Shown piece after piece: positions 6,642-15,419 of a DNA stretch of 64,000 nucleotides. Source of the DNA: Sphingobium sp. CAP-1 (lineage in GTDB: Bacteria > Pseudomonadota > Alphaproteobacteria > Sphingomonadales > Sphingomonadaceae); contig NZ_CP046252.1 of NCBI RefSeq assembly GCF_009720145.1, forward strand, positions 1,302,001 through 1,366,000. Reading direction: 5' to 3'. Under the pieces are notes generated by a model. That model did no database searches. It was not told the origin of the DNA and worked only from the letters and a program-made list of their open reading frames with translations. Each line of letters begins with the position of its first letter. Position 1 is the stretch's first letter. Position numbers and translations under genes: made by a program.

Positions 6642-7577
6642 ATGCCTTCGGGTCTGATCGCGCTGCTCGATGACGTGGCGGGCATCGCCAAGCTGACCGC
6701 GACCTCGCTGGATGATGTCGCGGCCGCCGCCGGCAAGGCCGGGTCAAAGGCCGCCGGCGTGGTGATCGACGACGCCGCCGTCACCCCCAAATATGTGATG
6801 GGCCTGACCCCGGACCGCGAACTGCCGATCATCTGGAAGATCGCCAAGGGATCGCTGCGCAACAAGCTGCTTTTCCTGCTGCCGGCCGCGCTGCTGCTGA
6901 GCGCCTTCGCGCCCTGGCTGCTACCGCCGCTGCTGATGCTGGGCGGCGCCTTCCTCTGTTTCGAGGCGGTCGAGAAGCTGCTGGAAGCGTTCGAGGGCGG
7001 CCATGATCTGGCCGAGGAAGCGATCGAGACGCACAGTTCGGCCGATCTGGAAAATCAGAAGGTGGCGAGCGCGATCCGCACCGACTTCATCCTGTCGGGC
7101 GAGATCATGGCGATCGCGCTGGGCACGGTCGCGGCCGAGCCGGTGTGGGAACAGGCGATCATTCTGGTCGTCGTCGCCATCCTGATCACCGCCGGCGTCT
7201 ATGGCGTGGTCGGCCTGATCGTGAAGATGGACGATATCGGCCTGCATCTGGCCAAGGACGGGTCCACGGGCCGGAAGGCGTTCGGGCGCAGTCTGGTCAG
7301 GGCGATGCCGGTGGTGATGGCGATCCTGTCGGTGGTCGGCACCGCCGCGATGCTGTGGGTCGGCGGCGGGTTGATCGTCCATGGCCTGCACGAATTTCAT
7401 ATCGAGCCGATCCCTGGCACGATCGAACATATCGCGGCAGGCGCGGCCGATGCCGTTCCCGCGATCGGCGGCTTCCTGCACTGGCTGGTGACGGCCATCG
7501 GCGGCGCAATCGTCGGGCTGGTGGCCGGCGGCGTCATCGTCGGCGCGCTGCACCTGTTGCCGTCAAAGAAACATTGA
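6642..7577 (+). CDS. DUF808 family (YedI-like) inner-membrane protein
   Basis: 311 aa, usual length for DUF808. The family N-terminus is clear: SGLIALLDDVAGIAKLTATS, then a stretch around VTPKYVMGLTPDRELPIIW. Four to six membrane helices follow (about residues 78-108, 150-165, 172-195, 220-245, 280-305). E. coli YedI is of unknown function. The gene stands alone, with an inverted repeat downstream. Membrane location is seen from the sequence; no reaction can be assigned. Confidence 0.88.
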   Translation: MPSGLIALLDDVAGIAKLTATSLDDVAAAAGKAGSKAAGVVIDDAAVTPKYVMGLTPDRELPIIWKIAKGSLRNKLLFLLPAALLLSAFAPWLLPPLLMLGGAFLCFEAVEKLLEAFEGGHDLAEEAIETHSSADLENQKVASAIRTDFILSGEIMAIALGTVAAEPVWEQAIILVVVAILITAGVYGVVGLIVKMDDIGLHLAKDGSTGRKAFGRSLVRAMPVVMAILSVVGTAAMLWVGGGLIVHGLHEFHIEPIPGTIEHIAAGAADAVPAIGGFLHWLVTAIGGAIVGLVAGGVIVGALHLLPSKKH

Positions 7578-7595
7578 GCCGTTTACCCTTGCTGT

Positions 7596-7657
7596 GCTCC
7601 CGCGAAGGCGGGAGCCTAGTTCGGACGGTTGGACTGGACTCCCGCCTTCGCGGGAGT
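7596..7657. repeat. mirror inverted repeat, 42-bp class, copy 1
   Basis: Two self-complementary arms: CTCCCGCGAAGGCGGGAG (7597-7614) and CTCCCGCCTTCGCGGGAG (7639-7656), which are also complementary to each other. The 12-bp cores start at 7601 and 7643, an offset of 42 bp that is shared with copies at 20172, 29611 and 50904. It lies between the DUF808 gene and the MATE gene. Confidence 0.85.
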
Positions 7658-7679
7658 CCATAGTTTCAGGAATAGCGAC

Positions 7680-9050
7680 GTGACCCACCCTTCCCCCTGG
7701 CGCATTGAGGCCAGCGCATTGATCGCGCTGGCGCTGCCGATGATCGCGGGCAATATCGCCTGGTCGGCGATCGCCGCGACCGATCTGTTGCTGCTCGGCC
7801 GCCGGGGCGCGGAAAGCGTGGCGGCGGGCGCGCTCGCCATCAACCTGTTCCACGCGCTGCTGATCTTCGGCATGGGCCTCGTCACCGCCGCCTCGCCGCT
7901 GATCGCCAGCGAACGGGGCCGCCGCCGGCACAGCGTTCGCGACGTGCGCCGCACGGTGCAGCAGACGCTGCGCGCCGCCGTCTTTTTCGTGCTGCCCGCC
8001 TGGATGATCTTGTGGGAGTGCGAAACCATCCTGCTCGCCATGGGCCAACAACCCGACCTCGCGCATGAGGCCGGCCAGTTGATGCGCGGGCTGCAATGGG
8101 CGCTGCTGCCCTTCCTCTGCTTCACCACCCTGCGCAATTTCATCGCCGCGCTGGAACGGCCGGTCTGGGGGCTGCTGGTCATGCTGATCGCCATTCCCGT
8201 CAATGTGGTCGCGGGCTGGGCGCTGATCTTCGGCCATCTCGGCCTGCCGGCTCTCGGACTGTTCGGCGCGGGGCTGGCCAGCACCCTTTCCTCCTGCTTC
8301 CTCTTCCTGGGGTTGCTCGGCGTCATCCTGATCGACCGGCATTTTCGCCGCTACAGGCTGATGGGCCGCTTCTGGACCCGCGATCGCGAACGGCACCGGC
8401 AGGTCTGGGCGCTGGGCCTGCCGATCGCGATCACGCTGGGGTTCGAAACGACCGTGTTCAACGCCTCGGCTTTCCTGATGGGCCTCATCAACCGGGAATC
8501 GCTGGCCGCCCATGCGGTCGCGATCCAGATTGCCGCGCTGGTGTTCATGGTGCCGATGGGCATCGGGCAAGCAGCGACGGTGCGCGTCGGCATCGCCTAT
8601 GGACGCAAGGATCGCGCCGGCATCGGCCGCGCCGGATGGCTGGCGCTGATGATCGGCACCGGCTTCGCCTTCTGCTCCGGCGCGCTGCTGGTCCTGATGC
8701 CGCGCACACTCGTCTCCGCCTTTCTCGACCTGTCCGATCCAGCCAATGCCCGCACCGCCGCCCTAGCCGTCAGTTTCCTGGGCGTCGCGGCGCTGTTCCA
8801 GTTGGTCGACGCGGCGCAGGCCGTGGGCGCGGGCGTGCTGCGCGGTGTTCAGGATACCAAGATGCCGATGATCTTCGCGCTGATCGGCTATTGGGTGGTG
8901 GGGATCGGCGTCGGCACGCTGCTCGCCTTCCCCTTGCGCATGGAGGGGGTCGGAATCTGGCTGGGTCTTGCCAGCGGGCTGGGCGCGGTCGCGCTGCTGC
9001 TCATCATCCGCTGGACCCTGCGCGATCGGCTGGGGCTTTTGCCGGCCTGA
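7680..9050 (+). CDS. MATE family multidrug/cation efflux transporter
   Basis: Inner-membrane antiporter with about 12 membrane helices in two MatE halves (about residues 15-175 and 235-400). The MATE start ALIALALPMIAGNIAWSAI and the second-half GIGQAATVRVGIAYG are diagnostic. Uses a Na+ or H+ gradient to extrude cationic compounds. The GTG at 7680 is chosen: the frame is open further upstream, but only through the inverted repeat, and 456 aa is the usual length. It is transcribed alone; the next gene starts 92 bp downstream. Confidence 0.9.
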   Translation: MTHPSPWRIEASALIALALPMIAGNIAWSAIAATDLLLLGRRGAESVAAGALAINLFHALLIFGMGLVTAASPLIASERGRRRHSVRDVRRTVQQTLRAAVFFVLPAWMILWECETILLAMGQQPDLAHEAGQLMRGLQWALLPFLCFTTLRNFIAALERPVWGLLVMLIAIPVNVVAGWALIFGHLGLPALGLFGAGLASTLSSCFLFLGLLGVILIDRHFRRYRLMGRFWTRDRERHRQVWALGLPIAITLGFETTVFNASAFLMGLINRESLAAHAVAIQIAALVFMVPMGIGQAATVRVGIAYGRKDRAGIGRAGWLALMIGTGFAFCSGALLVLMPRTLVSAFLDLSDPANARTAALAVSFLGVAALFQLVDAAQAVGAGVLRGVQDTKMPMIFALIGYWVVGIGVGTLLAFPLRMEGVGIWLGLASGLGAVALLLIIRWTLRDRLGLLPA

Positions 9051-9142
9051 AACGATTCATCGCGCCGATTGCACGGGCTGGGCATGGTGCGGCGCACAAA
9101 GCAATTGAAAGAATCACCAAAATCGGTCAGGGAGAGCCGATC

Positions 9143-9463
9143 ATGCAAGCCCCGACCGAGATTTTTGAAGCGATCGCGCTCCAGAAGTGCCTGAAGGTGA
9201 CCTATAACAAGATGGTCGTCACCCTGGCGCCCCACATTCTCTACACGCGCCACGATGAAATGTTCATCGACGCCGTGACCACGGATCGCAACGGCGTCCC
9301 GCCGCGCGAGTTGAAGCTCGGTACGTTCAAGCTGGTCGGCCTGTCGGACATTCAGGTGCTGGATGAAGCGTTCGAGGCGATGTATGGCCTCTATGACGAA
9401 AATGACGCGAAATATAAGGGCGTGACCCTGTTCGCGGTGACGCCGGAGAGTCAGGCGGCCTGA
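9143..9463 (+). CDS. small protein with WYL-like fold pattern, function unknown
   Basis: 106 aa, preceded by a strong Shine-Dalgarno (GGGAGAG). The pattern LKVTYNKMVVTLAPHILYTR, then EMFIDAVTTDRNGVPPRELK and FKLVGLSDIQVLD resembles the beta-rich core of WYL domains (basic-Tyr start, P-H-x-L-Y, then F-x-L-x-x-L). WYL domains usually sit behind an HTH in ligand-sensing regulators; here the domain would stand alone. That family link is inference from pattern only. A bidirectional terminator follows. Confidence 0.65.
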   Translation: MQAPTEIFEAIALQKCLKVTYNKMVVTLAPHILYTRHDEMFIDAVTTDRNGVPPRELKLGTFKLVGLSDIQVLDEAFEAMYGLYDENDAKYKGVTLFAVTPESQAA

Positions 9464-9491
9464 ACGGCGACACCTGACCACAGGGATTTAC

Positions 9492-9515
9492 GGGCGGCCT
9501 AATGGCCGCCCTTTT
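9492..9515. terminator. bidirectional intrinsic terminator
   Basis: GGGCGGCC (9492-9499) and GGCCGCCC (9504-9511) form an 8-bp stem with loop TAAT and four T after it. It separates the convergent small gene and ABC permease; the permease stop codon lies at its right edge. Confidence 0.85.
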
Positions 9516-10285
9516 CATTTCTTCAGGCGATAGCCGGTGCGGAACATCCAGCCGATGATGCCGATGCAAACCACCAGCATTCCGGCGACGAACATCAGGC
9601 TGAACCCGATCGCCACGTCGCCCTTGCCGAAGAAGGTCCAGCGGAAACCGGAGATCAGATAGACGATCGGGTTGAACAGCGTGATGGTGCGCCAGGGCTG
9701 GGCCAGCATCTGCACCGAATAGAAGGCGCCGCCCAGAAAGGTCATGGGCATGATCAGCAGCAGCGGGATCACCTGCAACTGTTCGAAACTCTGCGCCCAT
9801 ATGCCCAGGATGAAGCCGAACAGGCAGAAACTGACCGCGATCAGCAGCATGAACGCCACCATCGCGACGGGGTGCGCGACCGGCACGTCCACGAACAGAT
9901 GCGCGGTCAGGAAGATGATGGTCCCCACGATCAGCGATTTGGTCGCCGCCGCGCCGACATAGGCGATGATCGTTTCCGTCGCCGACACCGGGGCGGACAG
10001 AAGTTCGTAGATGGTGCCGGTGAATTTGGGCATGTAGATGCCGAAACTGGCGTTGAAGATGCTTTCGGTGAACATCGCCATCATGATGAGGCCCGGCACG
10101 ATGAAGGCGGCATAGGGGATGCCGTCCACCTCTGTCATGCGCGATCCGATCGCCCCGCCGAACACGACGAAATAGAGCGAGGTGGTGATGACCGGCACCA
10201 GCAGGCCGGTCAGCAGGGTCCGCCGGAAGCGGTGCAGTTCGAACTTGTAGATGGACGCAATGGCGCGGAAATTCTGGAGGCTCAT
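9515..10285 (-). CDS. ABC-2 type transporter permease
   Basis: Inner-membrane permease, 256 aa, six membrane helices, of the DrrB/NodJ type ABC-2 exporters. Features are the N-terminal amphipathic start (FRAIASIYKFELHRFRRT), the first helix LLVPVITTSLYFVVFGGAI and the ABC-2 signature region QVIPLLLIMPMTFLGGAFYS with NPIVYLISGFRW near the end. It starts within the last codons of the ATPase gene (ATGA overlap), so they form a two-gene exporter. The substrate is unknown. Confidence 0.92.
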   Translation of the reverse strand: MSLQNFRAIASIYKFELHRFRRTLLTGLLVPVITTSLYFVVFGGAIGSRMTEVDGIPYAAFIVPGLIMMAMFTESIFNASFGIYMPKFTGTIYELLSAPVSATETIIAYVGAAATKSLIVGTIIFLTAHLFVDVPVAHPVAMVAFMLLIAVSFCLFGFILGIWAQSFEQLQVIPLLLIMPMTFLGGAFYSVQMLAQPWRTITLFNPIVYLISGFRWTFFGKGDVAIGFSLMFVAGMLVVCIGIIGWMFRTGYRLKK

Positions 10286-11214
10286 GCGGCCTTCTCCTGA
10301 TGGACCAGGCTGACGAAAATATCTTCCAGACTGCTCTGCCTTGTGTTCAGATCCTTGTAGCCGATGCCCAGATCGCCCAGCTTGCGCAGCAGCGACGACA
10401 CACCGGTCCGCTCCGCCTGCGTATCGAAAATATATTCGATCTCATGGCCATCGGCGTGCAGCGTGACATTCCACTCCGCCAGCGCTGCCGGCACCGCATC
10501 GATCGGATCGGCCAGCACCACGCTCAGCGTTTTCTTGCCCAGCTTCTTCATCAGCGCGGTCTTGTCCTCGACCAGCATCAGTTCGCCCTTGTTGATGACA
10601 CCCACCCGGTCGGCCATTTCCTCGGCCTCCTCGATATAGTGCGTCGTCAGGATGATGGTGACGCCGGTCTGGCGCAATTCGCCGATCAGCTTCCACATGT
10701 CGCGGCGCAGTTCGACATCGACGCCGGCGGTCGGTTCGTCCAGGAACAGCACGCGCGGTTCATGGGACAGCGCCTTGGCGATCATCACGCGCCGCTTCAT
10801 GCCGCCAGACAGTTCCAATATCTTGTTGTGCCGCTTGTCCCACAGCGACAGGTCGCGCAGGATTTTCTCGACATAGGCGTCGTTGCGCGCCTTGCCGAAC
10901 AGGCCGCGGCTGAAACTGACCGTGTCGATCACCCGTTCGAACTGGTCGGTGCTGAGTTCCTGCGGCACCAGCCCGATCGCCGCGCGCGCGCCGCGATAAT
11001 CGCGCACAATGTCATGCCCCGCCACGGTGACGCTGCCGCCGCTCGCCCGCGCGATGCCGCAGATGATGGAGATCATCGTCGTCTTGCCCGCGCCATTCGG
11101 CCCCAGCAGCGCGAAAATCTCCCCTTCCTCGATCGCCAGGTCGACGCCCTTCAGCGCCTCGAAACCCGACGCATAGCGCTTCGTCAGGCCGTTGATTTCA
11201 ATGATGGATGCCAT
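10282..11214 (-). CDS. ABC transporter ATP-binding protein (drug/polysaccharide export type)
   Basis: 310-aa ATPase partner of the overlapping permease. Motifs seen are Walker A GPNGAGKTT, signature LSGGMKRR, Walker B VLFLDEPTAGVD and the H-loop TTHYIEEAEEMADRV. The C-terminal extension past residue 225 is typical of the DrrA/CcmA-like exporters. Start set at 11214 (MASIIEINGLTKRY); the frame continues 18 codons further upstream without family support. The PmtA-like methyltransferase gene ends upstream on the same strand, 60 bp away, so a longer operon is possible. Confidence 0.92.
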   Translation of the reverse strand: MASIIEINGLTKRYASGFEALKGVDLAIEEGEIFALLGPNGAGKTTMISIICGIARASGGSVTVAGHDIVRDYRGARAAIGLVPQELSTDQFERVIDTVSFSRGLFGKARNDAYVEKILRDLSLWDKRHNKILELSGGMKRRVMIAKALSHEPRVLFLDEPTAGVDVELRRDMWKLIGELRQTGVTIILTTHYIEEAEEMADRVGVINKGELMLVEDKTALMKKLGKKTLSVVLADPIDAVPAALAEWNVTLHADGHEIEYIFDTQAERTGVSSLLRKLGDLGIGYKDLNTRQSSLEDIFVSLVHQEKAA

Positions 11215-11274
11215 GGATGGCTCTGCCCCTTTTCGCGTTGCAGCGAAGATAGGGGGCGAATTGCCCAACGCAAC

Positions 11275-11904
11275 CTATTCGCCGCGCCGGAAGAAGCGAA
11301 AGACGGTCGCGGGCGGGAAATTGCGCACCGTCTGCCCGGCGCGCACCACGTCCAGATCGAGCGCGTCGAGTATCTCGCGGCTGACCGGCGGGCGCATTGA
11401 ATAAGTGAATTGCACGAAGCTGCCGCCCGGCTTCAACATGCGGAAGGATTCTCCAAGGATATCCCTGTGCATGTGCCGGTCCATCGCCAACAGCGGCAGG
11501 CCGCTCACCACCGTCTGATACTCACCCGGTTCGCCAGCCGTCGCGGTGGACACGATCTGCGCCGGAGTTTCCAGCACCGAAACATGCGGAAAATGGCGGC
11601 GCAGCCCGCGCGCGAAGGCAGGGTTGATCTCCACCACCTCCAGCTTCTCCGCCGGCAGCCCGGTTTCCAGGATGGCGCGGGTAAAGACGCCGGTGCCCCC
11701 GCCCAGTTCCAGCACGCGGCCATCCTGCGGATCGACCTGCGACACCATGATGCGGGCAAGGTAGCGGCTCGACGGCACGACCGACGCGGTCTGGCGCGGC
11801 TTCCTGACCCAGGCGGCCAGAAAATCCAGATATTCGGTCGCGCGCGCGCGAAACTCACCGTTCGGCAAGGCGATTGCCCGGCTGCGCTTGGGCTTATGCT
11901 GCAT
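11275..11904 (-). CDS. PmtA-like phospholipid N-methyltransferase
   Basis: SAM-dependent methyltransferase, 209 aa. The SAM-binding motif I is VLELGGGTGVFTRAIL, followed by an acidic ligand in LEVVEINPAFARGL. The start of the domain VVPSSRYLARIM and the motif VVSGLPLLAM, then KPGGSFVQFTYS match the Rhizobium/Rhodobacter PmtA family, which methylates phosphatidylethanolamine toward phosphatidylcholine at the membrane surface. The exact substrate is inference; related sequences act on other lipids. Same strand as the ABC exporter downstream and LysR upstream. Confidence 0.8.
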   Translation of the reverse strand: MQHKPKRSRAIALPNGEFRARATEYLDFLAAWVRKPRQTASVVPSSRYLARIMVSQVDPQDGRVLELGGGTGVFTRAILETGLPAEKLEVVEINPAFARGLRRHFPHVSVLETPAQIVSTATAGEPGEYQTVVSGLPLLAMDRHMHRDILGESFRMLKPGGSFVQFTYSMRPPVSREILDALDLDVVRAGQTVRNFPPATVFRFFRRGE

Positions 11905-11942
11905 GGGCGAAATGCGACCGCTCTCTATCCATCCCGACTCCC

Positions 11943-12845
11943 TTAGCGAGATGCGCGGGCGCCGTCGATTGGCTTTAATGTCTCAATGCGTTCCTGCACC
12001 CAGTCGGCGACCGCGCCGATCCGCCCCAGCCGCCGCAAATCGCCATGCATGACCAGCCAGAAGCTGCGGATAATCTCCACCCGATTGGCCATCAACGGCA
12101 TCAGGCCAGGATCATGCCGGCCGATGAAATCGGGCAGAACGCCGATGCCCGCGCCTTGCGCGATCATCTTCTGCTGCATGATGATGCTGGTCGATCGCAA
12201 TTTGGCCTCCAGCCCGGCCTCCACCTCGTCCAGATAGTCGAGTTCGGGTGAAAAGATGAATTCCGGGACATAGCCGATCAGCGTGCAGTCGCGCAGGTCG
12301 GCGGGCTTGCCCGGCCGCCCGACCCGCTCCAGATAGGCGGGCGACGCATAGAGGTGCAGCCGATAGTCGCCCAGCCGCCGCACCGTCAGCCGGCCGCGCT
12401 GCGGCCGCGCCAGCATCACCGCCATGTCGGCCTCACGGTTGGAGGGGTTGAGGAAACCCGATGCGGTAATCAGGTCCAGCCTGATGCCCGGATGCCGCCG
12501 GTTGAAATCGCCCATCCCCGGCGCCAGCACCCAGGTTCCGAACCCTTCCGCCACCGACAGGCGAACATGCCCCGACAATCGCTGTTCCTGGCCCTGCACA
12601 TCTTCCATCGCCGCCAACGCCGCGCTTTCGGCCGCTTCTGCATGGCGCAGCAATTCCTGCCCCCGCGCCGTCAGCGTCCTCTCCCCCGGACCGACTTCGA
12701 ACAGTTCGGCGTCCAGCGCCTTTTCCAGCCGTGCCAGCCGCCGGGCGATGGTCGTGGCGTCGATGCCCAGCGCGCGCGCCGCCGGCGCCATCTTGCGCGC
12801 CCGCGCCACCGCCAGAAACACGCGCAGATCATCCCAGTCGAACAT
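11943..12845 (-). CDS. LysR family transcriptional regulator
   Basis: 300 aa. The N-terminal winged HTH (MFDWDDLRVFLAVARARKM, ... ALGIDATTIARRLARLEKAL) is followed by the effector-binding domain (about residues 90-290). Divergently oriented to the acyl-CoA dehydrogenase gene across a 121-bp gap that holds two inverted repeats, one of them only 9 bp from this start. By the usual LysR logic it would control the valine/isobutyryl-CoA genes and itself; that is inference from position. Confidence 0.92.
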   Translation of the reverse strand: MFDWDDLRVFLAVARARKMAPAARALGIDATTIARRLARLEKALDAELFEVGPGERTLTARGQELLRHAEAAESAALAAMEDVQGQEQRLSGHVRLSVAEGFGTWVLAPGMGDFNRRHPGIRLDLITASGFLNPSNREADMAVMLARPQRGRLTVRRLGDYRLHLYASPAYLERVGRPGKPADLRDCTLIGYVPEFIFSPELDYLDEVEAGLEAKLRSTSIIMQQKMIAQGAGIGVLPDFIGRHDPGLMPLMANRVEIIRSFWLVMHGDLRRLGRIGAVADWVQERIETLKPIDGARASR

Positions 12846-12853
12846 CGCTCATC

Positions 12854-12867
12854 CTGCAAATTTGCAG
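12854..12867. promoter_or_regulatory. perfect 14-bp palindrome next to LysR start (candidate operator)
   Basis: CTGCAAATTTGCAG is a perfect dyad at positions 9-22 before the LysR start codon. It fits an autoregulatory LysR site. Confidence 0.5.
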
Positions 12868-12896
12868 AATATCCATGCACAACTTCCCCATTGCTG

Positions 12897-12914
12897 GCAA
12901 TAACGCGTCATTGC
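12897..12914. promoter_or_regulatory. second inverted repeat in the LysR-dehydrogenase gap
   Basis: GCAAT-N8-ATTGC, 53 bp before the dehydrogenase ATG. A candidate activation site or promoter-proximal LysR half-site pair; short arms make this tentative. Confidence 0.35.
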
Positions 12915-12966
12915 TACAAGAGCGGTCGAAAGCGATCGTGCCGCGCGGGCATGACGGAAGGAGAGC

Positions 12967-14109
12967 ATGACCCAATTCGACCTGACCGATGACCAGCGCG
13001 CGATCCAGGACATGGCGCGGCGCTTCACCGCCGACGCGATCACGCCGCACGCGGCGGAGTGGGACGAAAAGCATGTCTTCCCCCGCGACACCATCCGCGC
13101 GGCGGCGGAACTGGGTTTCGGCGGCATCTATGTGTCGGAGGAAGCGGGCGGCATCGGCCTTGGCCGGCTGGAATCCGCGCTCATCATGGAAGCGATGGCC
13201 TATGGTTGCCCGTCGACCAGCGCCTTCATCTCGATCCACAATATGAGCGCGTGGATGATCGACCGGTTCGGCAGCCAGACGGTGAAGGACAAATATCTGC
13301 CCGACCTCGTCCCGATGACGCGCATGGCCAGCTATTGCCTGACCGAAGCCGGCGCCGGATCGGACGCCGGCGCGCTCAAGACCAGGGCGGTCAGAGACGG
13401 CGACCATTATGTCGTGACCGGTTCCAAACAGTTCATCTCCGGCGGCGGCGAGAATGACATCTATGTCGTGATGCTGCGCACCGGCGAGGAGGGGCCGAAG
13501 GGCATAAGCTGCCTTGTCATCGAAAAGGACATGGCCGGCGTCAGCTTCGGCGCGCAGGAGCGCAAGCTGGGCTGGCATTCGCAGCCCACCGCGCAGGTCA
13601 ATTTCGATGGCGTGCGCGTGCCGCTGGACAATCTGGTCGGCGGCGAAGGCGAAGGCTTCCGCATCGCGATGATGGGGCTGGACGGCGGCCGGCTCAATAT
13701 CGGCGCCTGCTCGCTCGGCGGCGCGCAGCGCTGCATCGACGAGGCGGTTCAGTACACGAAGGACCGCAAGCAGTTCGGCCAGTCCATCGCCGACTTCCAG
13801 AACACGCAATTCACCCTGGCCGACATGCAGACCGAACTGGAGGCGGCCCGCACCCTGCTCTACGCCGCCGCGGTGAAGGTGACGGAGAATGCGCCCGACA
13901 AGACCCGCTTCGCCGCCATGGCCAAGCGTTTCGCCACCGACACCGGATCGTCGGTGGTCGATCGCGCGCTGCAACTCCATGGCGGCTATGGCTATCTGAT
14001 GGATTATCCGATCGAACGCTTCTGGCGCGACCTGCGCGTCCATTCGATCCTGGAAGGCACCAATCAGGTGATGCGGATGATCGTCGCGCGGGACATGCTG
14101 CGACAATAG
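12967..14109 (+). CDS. acyl-CoA dehydrogenase, probably isobutyryl-CoA dehydrogenase
   Basis: FAD enzyme, 380 aa, usual length. Motifs are the FAD/substrate region YCLTEAGAGSDA, QFISGGGEND, FGQSIADFQNTQF, and LQLHGGYGYLMDYPIERFWRD. The catalytic base is the Glu in SILEGTNQVMR near the C-terminus, the position used by short-chain and branched-chain (isobutyryl) dehydrogenases. It would oxidise isobutyryl-CoA to methacrylyl-CoA and pass electrons to ETF. The identity rests on the neighbours: hydroxyisobutyryl-CoA hydrolase and hydroxyisobutyrate dehydrogenase follow. Confidence 0.88.
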   Translation: MTQFDLTDDQRAIQDMARRFTADAITPHAAEWDEKHVFPRDTIRAAAELGFGGIYVSEEAGGIGLGRLESALIMEAMAYGCPSTSAFISIHNMSAWMIDRFGSQTVKDKYLPDLVPMTRMASYCLTEAGAGSDAGALKTRAVRDGDHYVVTGSKQFISGGGENDIYVVMLRTGEEGPKGISCLVIEKDMAGVSFGAQERKLGWHSQPTAQVNFDGVRVPLDNLVGGEGEGFRIAMMGLDGGRLNIGACSLGGAQRCIDEAVQYTKDRKQFGQSIADFQNTQFTLADMQTELEAARTLLYAAAVKVTENAPDKTRFAAMAKRFATDTGSSVVDRALQLHGGYGYLMDYPIERFWRDLRVHSILEGTNQVMRMIVARDMLRQ

Positions 14110-14130
14110 CGGCTGACATGCCCCACCTCC

Positions 14131-14205
14131 GTCCGGTTCGAGCTTGTCGAGAACAGCGCGGAGTTCTCGCCCATCGACACGCTCAGGATTCTCGAACCGA
14201 ACGGA
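14131..14205. repeat. intercistronic repeat of the GTTCGAGCTTGTCGAGAAC type
   Basis: Arms CCGGTTCGAG (14133-14142) and CTCGAACCGA (14191-14200) enclose further inverted segments (CTTGTCGAGAAC, TTCTCG, ATCGACACGCTCAGG). This type of dispersed repeat is common in sphingomonads. It lies between the dehydrogenase and hydrolase genes. Confidence 0.7.
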
Positions 14206-14211
14206 ACCAGC

Positions 14212-15300
14212 ATGACCGACCAAGTCCTGACCACAATCGAAAATGGCGTCGGCCGTATCCGCCTCAACCGGCCAAGGGCGATCCACGCCCTCACCCCGGA
14301 AATGTGCGACGCGATCAACGCCGCGCTGCTCGGCTGGGCGACGGATGACGGCGTCGTCGTGGTGATGATCGATCACCTCCCCGCGCCGGATGGCGATCCG
14401 AAATTGTCACGCGGCTTCTGCGCCGGCGGCGACATCGCCCTGATCGCGACCAGCGCGAAGGCCGATTGCGTCGAGGCCGAACGCTTCTTCACCCTCGAAT
14501 ATCGGATGAACCATCTGCTGTTCGTCTATCCCAAGCCGATCGTCGCCTTCATCGACGGCATCGTCATGGGCGGCGGTGTCGGCATCTCCCTCCCGGCCCG
14601 CTTCCGCGTCGCGACCGAGCGGACGACTTTCGCCATGCCCGAAACCGGCATCGGCCTGTTCCCGGACGTGGGCGGCGGCTGGTATCTGCCACGCCTGCCC
14701 GGCCGGATCGGCGCCTGGCTCGCCGCCACCGGCGCGCGGATCGACGGGGCGGACTGCGCCGCGATCGGCATCGCCACCCATTATATCGCGTCGGACAGGC
14801 TGGACGCGGTCAAGGCGCGCATCCTCGCTGATCCAACCGGCCTTGGCGAGATATTGGACGAGAATGCGGATGCCACCCCGCCCGCGACACTGAACGCGCA
14901 CCGGGCGGAGATCGACCGGCTGTTCGCCTCCGACAGAGCGGAGGAGATCGTCGCCGCGCTGCGCGCCGATGGCGGCGCATGGGCGGGCAGGCAACTGGCC
15001 GTCCTCGCCACCAAATCGCCCCAGACGATCAAGGTGGCGCTGCGCCAACTGGTCGAGGGTGGGAGGAAACAGAGCTTCGCCGACAATATGGCGATGGAGT
15101 TCGGCCTCGCCTGCGCGATCATCCGCCGCCCCGATTTTGTCGAGGGCGTGCGCGCGGTGATTTTCGACAAGGATAACGCCCCCTCCTGGTCCCCGGCGAC
15201 GCTGGAGGAAGTGAGCGACGCGATGATCGACGCCATCTTCGCGCCGCTGCCGGCGGACAGGCGATGGACGCCGCTGCCGGGCATCGGCGCGGCGGGCTGA
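14212..15300 (+). CDS. 3-hydroxyisobutyryl-CoA hydrolase (crotonase superfamily)
   Basis: 362 aa, longer than ordinary enoyl-CoA hydratases (about 260) and the right length for HIBCH. Features are the oxyanion-hole segment SRGFCAGGDIALIA and the second segment IVMGGGVGISLPARFRVATE, then the ECH_2 family FAMPETGIGLFPDVGGGWY. It hydrolyses 3-hydroxyisobutyryl-CoA to free 3-hydroxyisobutyrate in valine degradation, the substrate of MmsB encoded next. Start by Met at 14212 following the repeat. Confidence 0.88.
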   Translation: MTDQVLTTIENGVGRIRLNRPRAIHALTPEMCDAINAALLGWATDDGVVVVMIDHLPAPDGDPKLSRGFCAGGDIALIATSAKADCVEAERFFTLEYRMNHLLFVYPKPIVAFIDGIVMGGGVGISLPARFRVATERTTFAMPETGIGLFPDVGGGWYLPRLPGRIGAWLAATGARIDGADCAAIGIATHYIASDRLDAVKARILADPTGLGEILDENADATPPATLNAHRAEIDRLFASDRAEEIVAALRADGGAWAGRQLAVLATKSPQTIKVALRQLVEGGRKQSFADNMAMEFGLACAIIRRPDFVEGVRAVIFDKDNAPSWSPATLEEVSDAMIDAIFAPLPADRRWTPLPGIGAAG

Positions 15301-15419
15301 CCTGTCCTACAGGCGCGGCGGCTGCTATTATGGGCCGACTTTCCGATAGGATCAGCCCGACGTAATAAAATGTCAAAATTCGCGGGAATTATGCGAAGTT
15401 AAGCGGAGAGACTATAGTC

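Noticed and set aside
8096..9142. Frame that extends the WYL-like gene upstream through the MATE gene
   Set aside because: Out-of-frame reading of the MATE gene. The ATG at 9143 has a strong Shine-Dalgarno and begins the conserved part.
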